A DNA stretch of 5,041 nucleotides from Acidobacteriaceae bacterium (GTDB lineage: Bacteria; Acidobacteriota; Terriglobia; Terriglobales; Acidobacteriaceae). The notes beneath the pieces are model-generated. The model did not search any database and was not told the DNA's origin. It saw only the letters and a program-made list of their open reading frames with translations. Positions 1-5,041 of the stretch are shown here, piece by piece. Made by a program: the position numbers and the translations under genes. Each line of letters begins with the position of its first letter. Positions within the stretch are counted from its first letter, which is position 1. The stretch spans positions 1-5,041 of the forward strand of contig JASHUR010000367.1 of the NCBI GenBank assembly GCA_030039895.1, given 5' to 3'.

Positions 1-2253
1 CAGACCATCTCGCAGATCTACCACGTGGCGACCGACGATATGTATCCCTACCACATCATGGGGGCGCAACAGGATACCGGCGCGGTGATGATCAGCAGCC
101 GAGGCAACTGGGGCCAAGTCGACTTCACCGACTGGAGCCCGGTACCTTCTTCCGAGTTTGGTTACGTCACACCCGATCCCCGGAACCCCAACATCCTTTA
201 CGCTGTCGGCTATGGACCGGGCGGCGGCGGGAACGGCCTGGTCAAAATCAATATGGCGAACGGACAGTGGGAGAACGTCGCGCCTGATTTCGGGGTGAAT
301 GAGCACAAGTACCATGCTGCCCGCGAGGTCCCGAGGAAGTTCGACGAGGTCTTTGATCCCGGCGCTCTCTACCTCGCCTACCAGTGCCTGCTCGTCTCGC
401 ACGACGGAGCGCACTCGTGGAGCGTCGCGAGCCCTGACCTGACCACGGCAACGGGTCAGCCTCAACTGGCCTGCGGTGCAGAACCGCCGAAGCCGAAGGC
501 CAAGCCTGTGGGCAAGACGGCGGTCTCCACTGCCGCGTCAGGCGCGCCCAAGCAGGCCGGTGCTGAGTCCAAGGCGGCGGCCAAAACGGCAGGTGGAATA
601 ACGATCCCGAAGCGTCCTCCTGCAATCGTGGATTTCTCCATTTCCAGGGTCAAGCCGGGTGTGATCTGGACGGTAAGCAGCAACGGGCAGATCTACAAGA
701 CGATGGACCATGGCAAGACGTGGACCAACGTCACCAACATTGCGGACGTGCCGGCGAATGCGAACTTCAACACCATCGATGCAGGCGATAACGTCAACAC
801 CGCTTTTGTCTCTGCCCGCATCGGCGGCGGGTTCCTGCAGAACGTACCCAAAACCGAAGACGCCGACGTGCCGCTCATCTGGCGCACAGAGGATGGCGGT
901 AAGACCTGGACGAAGATCGTCAATGGCCTGCCCAGCGATGAGCGCACTGGAAGCTGGGTGAACAGTATACGCGTGGACCCGAAGCAGCCCGGCCTGCTGT
1001 TCGCCGGAACCGAGACGACTGTCTACGTCAGCTTCAACAATGGAGATCACTGGCAGTCGCTGCAGCAGAACCTGCCCAGCACCTCGATCCGCGATCTGGA
1101 TATCCACACTGCGGATCACCAGAACGATCTGGTGATCTGCACTTACGGGCGCGGCTTCTGGGTCCTCGACGACATCACGCCACTGCGCCAGATCGCAGCC
1201 GACGCCGAGAAAATCAGCTCCTCGCCTGTTTATTTTTTCCAGCCCGAGGACGCGATTCGTGCCCGCAAGAACAGCAACTGGGACCAGCCCTTCTCGATTG
1301 AAGTGCCATATGCGAAGAACCCGCCGTATGGGGCGATCCTGGATTATTACCTGAGCCAGAAGCCGACCGGGCCAATCCAGATCGAAGTCTTCGATGCGGA
1401 GGGCCATCTGGTCCGCACGATGTCGAGCACGCTCCCACCTCCAATCAAGGGGCAGTTGTTTCCGCGCTACTGGCTGGCTAGTCCCGAGTCGCGGGCGCTC
1501 AGCACCGATGTGGGCCTGAATCGCGTTAACTGGGACTTGCGCTTTGACGACCCTCCGGCCCTGGAGCACGATCTGGAAAACCAGATGAACACGGTTGTGG
1601 ACGAAACCGATCCCGGGCCACATGGGCCGCAGGTAATTCCGGGAGTTTATACGCTGAAGCTCACGGTAGACGGGAAGGTGTACACCCGCAAAGTAACGGT
1701 TGTGAACGATCCGCGAGCCGGCCAGAGTCCCGCGCTGATGGCCAACCTGCGCAGCCAGTACAAGCTCACGATGCTCTCGTATCACGGCATGAAGCAGAGC
1801 TACGAAGGGCACGCGGAGGTGGAGGCCGTCCAGAGCCAGCTTGCAAAGCTGATGAACCAGAAGCTCCCGCCCGATGTGGCCGCGCAAGCGAAGGATCTCG
1901 ACGCAACGCTGAAGAAGCTTGGCGGTGTGCAGCTGTCCGGCCCCGCTGCCTTCCTGGCGCGCATTAGCGGCCCTCCCAAGCCCGATGCGCTCAAGTCCTT
2001 CCGGACCCTGAACAACGACTACAACACGATGGTGAGCATGATGCAGGTTGGCATGGACATGGCGCCCACACCGACGCAGATTGCCACCTGGGAGAACAAC
2101 TGCAAGAGCTACAACCACACCGTAACCGCATGGAAGGATGCGCAGCAGCAAATTACGGACTTCAATTCGGTGCTGACCAAGAACCAACTGCACGAACTCA
2201 GCGTGGTTCCCACGAAGCTCACCGATGACACGTGTAGCTTTACCGCGAGATAA
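1..2253 (+). CDS. BNR/Asp-box beta-propeller protein (sortilin/VPS10-like, 'glycosyl hydrolase'-type annotation), 5' end missing
   Basis: The frame is open from base 1, so the GTG at 25 and ATG at 40 are internal codons, not starts; 750 residues are visible and the N-terminus lies off the left edge. Four Asp-box motifs (S/T-x-D/N-x-G-x-x-W) mark propeller blades: SHDGAHSW (397-420), TMDHGKTW (700-723), TEDGGKTW (886-909) and SFNNGDHW (1030-1053). The propeller ends at the family-typical GRGFWVLDD (about 1147-1173). A beta-rich region follows (about 1220-1720) with FlgD/FnIII-like strands such as GPIQIEVFDAEGHLVRTM and PGVYTLKLTVDGK, then a mostly helical C-terminal tail. Known relatives are about 1,000 or more residues long, usually exported, and expanded in Acidobacteriota; their biochemical role is poorly defined. 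No catalytic site is recognisable, so 'glycosyl hydrolase' would be a name inherited from the Asp-boxes. A Lys/Ala/Pro-rich stretch interrupts the propeller at about 475-606. The family call is firm; the function is unknown. Confidence 0.88.
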   Translation, partial: QTISQIYHVATDDMYPYHIMGAQQDTGAVMISSRGNWGQVDFTDWSPVPSSEFGYVTPDPRNPNILYAVGYGPGGGGNGLVKINMANGQWENVAPDFGVNEHKYHAAREVPRKFDEVFDPGALYLAYQCLLVSHDGAHSWSVASPDLTTATGQPQLACGAEPPKPKAKPVGKTAVSTAASGAPKQAGAESKAAAKTAGGITIPKRPPAIVDFSISRVKPGVIWTVSSNGQIYKTMDHGKTWTNVTNIADVPANANFNTIDAGDNVNTAFVSARIGGGFLQNVPKTEDADVPLIWRTEDGGKTWTKIVNGLPSDERTGSWVNSIRVDPKQPGLLFAGTETTVYVSFNNGDHWQSLQQNLPSTSIRDLDIHTADHQNDLVICTYGRGFWVLDDITPLRQIAADAEKISSSPVYFFQPEDAIRARKNSNWDQPFSIEVPYAKNPPYGAILDYYLSQKPTGPIQIEVFDAEGHLVRTMSSTLPPPIKGQLFPRYWLASPESRALSTDVGLNRVNWDLRFDDPPALEHDLENQMNTVVDETDPGPHGPQVIPGVYTLKLTVDGKVYTRKVTVVNDPRAGQSPALMANLRSQYKLTMLSYHGMKQSYEGHAEVEAVQSQLAKLMNQKLPPDVAAQAKDLDATLKKLGGVQLSGPAAFLARISGPPKPDALKSFRTLNNDYNTMVSMMQVGMDMAPTPTQIATWENNCKSYNHTVTAWKDAQQQITDFNSVLTKNQLHELSVVPTKLTDDTCSFTAR
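1114..1137. repeat. Perfect 9-bp inverted repeat with 6-nt loop inside the propeller gene
   Basis: The left arm GATCACCAG (1114-1122) is exactly complementary to the right arm CTGGTGATC (1129-1137), separated by AACGAT. It lies wholly in coding sequence, over the residues DHQNDLVI just before the conserved TYGRGFW. The pairing is plain in the sequence. A biological role is not supported: there is no T-tract, and the encoded residues are conserved in the family, so codon choice may create it by chance. Confidence 0.6.
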
Positions 2254-2255
2254 GA

Positions 2256-2271
2256 AGGAGCGCAGGAGCGC
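2256..2271 (+). repeat. Perfect tandem duplication of the 8-mer AGGAGCGC
   Basis: Two adjacent copies of AGGAGCGC (2256-2263 and 2264-2271) begin three bases after the propeller stop codon, in the 62-base gap before the acetyltransferase gene. Each copy holds an AGGAG core that resembles a ribosome binding site. Neither sits at a usable distance from a start codon of a convincing gene, so this is probably a small slippage duplication. Confidence 0.5.
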
Positions 2272-2300
2272 GGTGTCGCCATCGATCGGGGCACCGGCGT

Positions 2301-2306
2301 GGAGGT
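2301..2306 (+). promoter_or_regulatory. Ribosome binding site of the GNAT gene
   Basis: GGAGGT lies nine bases upstream of the ATG at 2316. It is a near-perfect anti-16S match and fixes that ATG as the start; the same frame stays open back to the end of the preceding gene but offers no good alternative start there. No promoter could be picked out in the 62-base gap, which fits either co-transcription with the propeller gene or an internal promoter. Confidence 0.75.
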
Positions 2307-2315
2307 CAGTTTCTC

Positions 2316-3275
2316 ATGACAAAGAACAAGGCAGTCAGGATCGGTCTCTTGCGCGAGAGCGAAGTGGAGGAGGCGGCTCGCATTGTGCGGCTGGCCTTCG
2401 GAACCTTTCTCGGTTTACCCGAACCCACGCAGTTTATGGGCGACCGAGACTTGATGACGCCGCGATGGCGGGCCCGGAACACGAAGGTCCTCGCAGCGCG
2501 CATCGATGGGCGGCTGGTCGGATCGAATGTCATCACCCGCTGGGGTTCGTTTGGATTCTTCGGGCCGCTGACAGTGCTGCCGGAGTTCTGGGACCATGGC
2601 GTGGCGCAGCGGCTATTGGAAGACACCGTGAAGGTGCTCGATGGCTGGAAACTGCGGCAAAGCGGCCTGTTCACCTTTGCGCAAAGCGCCAAGCACGTGG
2701 GCCTTTACAACAAATTCGGCTTTTGGCCCGGATACCTGACGGCACTGATGCACTACGCGCCGGCGACGAGCGCACTCGCCCCGAACGGCAGCACACCGGT
2801 CCTATTGTCGAGTGTGAAAAAGAGCCAGCGCGAAGAAGCGATCCGTGGTTGCGCGCGGCTGACGAACCGGGTGGACAAGGGCCTTGATCTGAGTGATGAG
2901 ATTCGTGCTGTGCTGGCCCAGGGCGTAGGCGAAGTGGTGATGATCGAGTCGCGATCGAAGCTCGACGGATTTGCGGTGTGCATGATCGGCCCCGGATCGG
3001 AAGGGGGCGCGAAGACCTGCTATGTGAAGTTCGGCGTAGTGCGCGGGGGTGACGGAGCCGATGCCCGTTTCGATCGGCTTCTCGACGCAATCGACGGCTT
3101 CGCTGTATCCCGCGGAGCCGATGTAGAGGCGGGTGTGAACCTGGCCCGGAGAGCCGCGTACACTCGCATGCGCGCCCACGGCTACAAGACCATGATTCAG
3201 GGCGTCGCTATGCACCGGCCACACGGCGATGGGTTCAACCGCGCCGACGTATACGTGATGGATGACTGGCGGTGA
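2316..3275 (+). CDS. GNAT-family N-acetyltransferase with a second GNAT-like half
   Basis: A complete 319-residue protein, predicted to be a cytoplasmic acyl-CoA-dependent N-acyltransferase of unknown substrate. The N-terminal GNAT domain spans about residues 7-147: strand KVLAARIDGRLVGS (57-70), then motif A LTVLPEFWDHGVAQRLL (85-101), whose turn DHGVA should bind the CoA pyrophosphate, then HVGLYNKFGFWPG (127-139), the motif B helix with its YxxxGF signature. Residues about 165-319 look like a second, divergent GNAT fold, with YVKFGVV (236-242) as the likely fourth strand and NLARRAAYTRMRAHGYK (275-291) echoing motif B. A single GNAT domain is usually about 150 residues, so the length fits a tandem arrangement, as in some antibiotic- or protein-acetylating families. 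The canonical Arg/Gln three residues before the motif A glycine is Trp92. No signal peptide or membrane segment is seen. Fold call strong; substrate unknown. Confidence 0.88.
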   Translation: MTKNKAVRIGLLRESEVEEAARIVRLAFGTFLGLPEPTQFMGDRDLMTPRWRARNTKVLAARIDGRLVGSNVITRWGSFGFFGPLTVLPEFWDHGVAQRLLEDTVKVLDGWKLRQSGLFTFAQSAKHVGLYNKFGFWPGYLTALMHYAPATSALAPNGSTPVLLSSVKKSQREEAIRGCARLTNRVDKGLDLSDEIRAVLAQGVGEVVMIESRSKLDGFAVCMIGPGSEGGAKTCYVKFGVVRGGDGADARFDRLLDAIDGFAVSRGADVEAGVNLARRAAYTRMRAHGYKTMIQGVAMHRPHGDGFNRADVYVMDDWR

Positions 3276-3277
3276 GA

Positions 3278-3313
3278 GCAGCGAATCCCTATGCGCGGAG
3301 ATTTGCTCGCTGC
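3278..3313. terminator. Possible weak bidirectional terminator hairpin in the convergent gap
   Basis: GCAGCGA (3278-3284) pairs perfectly with TCGCTGC (3307-3313) across a 22-base loop, starting three bases after the GNAT stop codon. Its position between two convergent genes is right for a shared terminator. Against this, the loop is long and neither strand has a following T-tract, so it is not a standard intrinsic terminator. The rest of the 84-base gap (3276-3359) shows nothing else recognisable. Confidence 0.25.
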
Positions 3314-3359
3314 GATGATACCGCCTTCGTGTCTCGATTCTCCGTTCGTATCTGTATGT

Positions 3360-5041
3360 CTATCGGCTGTTTCGCGTCGAATAGTGTGCCTGTCTTGCTT
3401 CTTCGCTCGCTAGAAAGAACTCCTTGTCTTCGACGCGGATGATTCCCCGATCTTTGAGGCGTTTGACGGCACGATTCAAGTCTTGCTTAATCCGTGACCC
3501 AAGCCTTGAGTATCCGAGTTCCTGTCTAGCGAAGGTGTACACCATGTTTTCAGACCAGAGCCCTGATTTTAATGCTTCTATGATGCTTAATTCGTAATTG
3601 TCTTTAAGGAGGATTGTTTGCGGAGGCAGGGCAGGATCGATGGAATTATCTGGAATAGCACTTCCTTCCTCTGGCTCGCTTGGCCGAAGCCTGTCCAATA
3701 TTCGTTCAATGGATTGACTTCGATTTTCGCGCCAGCTTCTGTATGGTATGCGCAACACTTCCCATCCGGCTCTTTCCAGGACTTCTTGCCGATAAATGTC
3801 TTCTGCCTTTAATTGGCCATGCTCGTCGAGATGATAGAGTTCACCATCGCATTCTATCGCCAAGCGTTTGCCATTCAGCTCAGCAACCAGATCGATGAAA
3901 TATCCGCAGCTTGGATATTGAGAGAATACTTTGACGTTCTTTTCTCTTAACGCAGTCAAGACCTCTGCTTCAAAGAGAGATTGGCACTTTTCCTCTTCGG
4001 GGCGCGATTCCTGATTGCTGTGGATGCGTTCACTTTCTTGGGCGCAGTAGGTGAGCCAGTCACGAATTTTCCCCGTTCCGCTTGCCGTGCTGAATTCCTC
4101 AATATCGGCAGAGTAGAAGATGTGCATTTCATCTCGCGCGCGTGTAAAGGCCACATTCAACATCCCTTGAATGTGTTCCCTTTCTGCCTGCCGCGCTGAA
4201 AGCTGTGCGCGAGTCATGCCCTTAGCATCGAATGAAAGAGAATAGAGGATCACGTCGCGCTCGTCGCCTTGGAAGCCGTCTGGATTTACGACGACCAACT
4301 GGTGTTCAAGGCGATCTTCTTCGGAGATGTGCTCGGAAACGAGGTCGCTTACCAGTCGAACCTGTTGTTCAAACAGACAGATTACGCCAAAACTTGCATT
4401 GGAATATCCGGGGTTCTGAACCATTTCTGCGAGCCACATGACCAGTGCTTCGGCCTCCAACGCATTCTCTTGTGTATTTGGCTCGACTTCACCCTCGACC
4501 CGATGGAGGACTATAGGCGCTGAGTCTGGGTCCCCATAGCGTTTGTCATCAGGGCCCCTCATTAGGCGCAGTCGATCGCCGTACCAAGTGTGATTCGAGA
4601 ATTGAATAATCGATGGTAGGGACCTGTAATGTTCATCAAGAAATGCCTCTTCATCCATGCGAATTGAGGCGAGTTGCAGGAGGTCGCTTGATGTTGGATT
4701 CAGAAAGGCACCCAAGCCAAAGCGCCCCAAGTTATTTTGGGTCCAGGCTTGAGCAGCCACCTGATTTGCTGTGAATGCGAATCGTTGTGCTTGCATCTGC
4801 TTTGAGTCGCCGGCTATCACTGCCTTTTTTGCACGGTACAGCACAGGAGTCATCGACGGCAGGTCGCATTGCGATGCTTCATCAATAATTACGACATCGA
4901 ACAAGCCGGCCTGACATGGGAAAAGTCTGGCAACGTCGTCGGGTGTCATGATCCAGCATGGCAAGATATTGAGTAGCATTAAGCAACGGTCAGGCTGCTC
5001 TTTTAGCTTGTCAAATACACTGTAATTCCGATAATTCTTTT
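3360..5041 (-). CDS. Superfamily 1 helicase fused to a Vsr/DUF559-type nuclease, C-terminal part (N-terminus off the right edge)
   Basis: 559 residues are visible and the frame is open to the right edge, so the ATG at 4979 is internal. Residues are numbered here from that Met. Helicase motifs of the Upf1/DNA2-like (AAA_11/AAA_12) group are in order: motif II DEASQC (33-38), motif III GDSKQMQ (57-63), motif IV-like EHYRSLP (116-122), motif V GFQGDERD (235-242), motif VI LNVAFTRAR (274-282). Walker A must lie off-window. A PD-(D/E)XK nuclease domain of the DUF559/MTES_1575/Vsr-like kind follows at about 337-431: QYP (354-356), Asp363 in IDL, Glu376 and Asp378 in IECDG, then H383, RQ (397-398) and GWEVLRI. 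A winged-helix-like segment (about 461-525, LGYSRLGSRIKQDL) ends the protein and resembles DUF3320. Expected activity is ATP-driven nucleic-acid unwinding or translocation coupled to cleavage. GC is near 51%, clearly below its neighbours, suggesting horizontal acquisition. A defence role is plausible but inferred. Confidence 0.9.
   Translation of the reverse strand, partial: KNYRNYSVFDKLKEQPDRCLMLLNILPCWIMTPDDVARLFPCQAGLFDVVIIDEASQCDLPSMTPVLYRAKKAVIAGDSKQMQAQRFAFTANQVAAQAWTQNNLGRFGLGAFLNPTSSDLLQLASIRMDEEAFLDEHYRSLPSIIQFSNHTWYGDRLRLMRGPDDKRYGDPDSAPIVLHRVEGEVEPNTQENALEAEALVMWLAEMVQNPGYSNASFGVICLFEQQVRLVSDLVSEHISEEDRLEHQLVVVNPDGFQGDERDVILYSLSFDAKGMTRAQLSARQAEREHIQGMLNVAFTRARDEMHIFYSADIEEFSTASGTGKIRDWLTYCAQESERIHSNQESRPEEEKCQSLFEAEVLTALREKNVKVFSQYPSCGYFIDLVAELNGKRLAIECDGELYHLDEHGQLKAEDIYRQEVLERAGWEVLRIPYRSWRENRSQSIERILDRLRPSEPEEGSAIPDNSIDPALPPQTILLKDNYELSIIEALKSGLWSENMVYTFARQELGYSRLGSRIKQDLNRAVKRLKDRGIIRVEDKEFFLASEEARQAHYSTRNSR

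Noticed and set aside
25..27. GTG as the start codon of the propeller gene
   Set aside because: The frame continues upstream to base 1 with family-like residues (QTISQIYH), so the gene simply enters from the left edge.
538..2193. Long open frame (551 codons) on the minus strand, antisense to the propeller gene
   Set aside because: It is rich in Arg, His and Val with no recognisable domain, and mirrors the codon structure of a well-supported plus-strand gene in GC-rich DNA, where antisense frames often stay open. The Asp-boxes and family motifs are on the plus strand.
2256..2315. Intrinsic terminator or promoter in the gap between the propeller and GNAT genes
   Set aside because: Only a five-pair GC stem with a long loop could be drawn, no T-tract follows, and no convincing -35/-10 pair is visible.
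2225..2887. Open frame of 220 codons on the plus strand overlapping the end of the propeller gene and the start of the GNAT gene
   Set aside because: The translation is Arg/Gly/Ala-rich and without motifs, it starts inside the propeller gene without a good ribosome binding site, and the overlapping GNAT frame has clear family motifs and a GGAGGT site.
3618..4523. Small plus-strand open frames across the helicase gene
   Set aside because: All lie antisense to conserved helicase and nuclease motifs, are under about 85 codons, and have no family resemblance.
4977..4979. ATG as the true start of the helicase gene
   Set aside because: The frame is open a further 20 codons to the window edge (ending ...KEQPDRCL before this Met), motif II comes only 33 residues later, and Walker A would be missing. 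The gene must continue rightward.
1..5041. CRISPR arrays, tRNA/rRNA genes, insertion sequences, phage attachment sites
   Set aside because: No regularly spaced repeats, tRNA-like cloverleaf, transposase motifs or terminal inverted repeats were seen on reading either strand.

Overview
The window looks like chromosomal DNA from a soil-type Acidobacteriota (Terriglobales / Acidobacteriaceae-like). This rests mainly on the first gene, a large Asp-box (BNR) beta-propeller protein of a kind that is strongly expanded in that group, and on the GC-rich composition of the first two genes. The assignment is an inference from protein style, not a database match.

The layout is simple. Positions 1-2253 (+) hold the 3' part of the BNR/sortilin-like beta-propeller gene, whose 5' end lies off the left edge. 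After a 62-base gap, 2316-3275 (+) encodes a complete 319-residue protein with two GNAT acetyltransferase-like halves. It has a good ribosome binding site and may share a transcript with the propeller gene. An 84-base convergent gap follows, holding one weak hairpin. From 3360 to the right edge, the minus strand encodes the C-terminal 559 residues of a superfamily 1 helicase of the Upf1/DNA2-like (AAA_11/AAA_12) type, fused to a PD-(D/E)XK nuclease domain of the Vsr/DUF559/MTES_1575 type and ending in a winged-helix-like segment. Its N-terminus, including the Walker A motif, lies beyond the right edge.

The propeller and GNAT genes look like ordinary genome content with no evident functional link to the helicase. 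The helicase-nuclease gene stands out. It runs in the opposite direction, its GC content is clearly lower (about 51% in five hand-counted lines, against about 67% in three lines of the GNAT gene and 55-62% in two lines of the propeller gene), and its architecture recurs in anti-phage and other genome-defence proteins. The window probably catches the edge of an acquired accessory or defence segment that continues to the right. No RNA genes, CRISPR arrays, insertion sequences or attachment sites could be supported.
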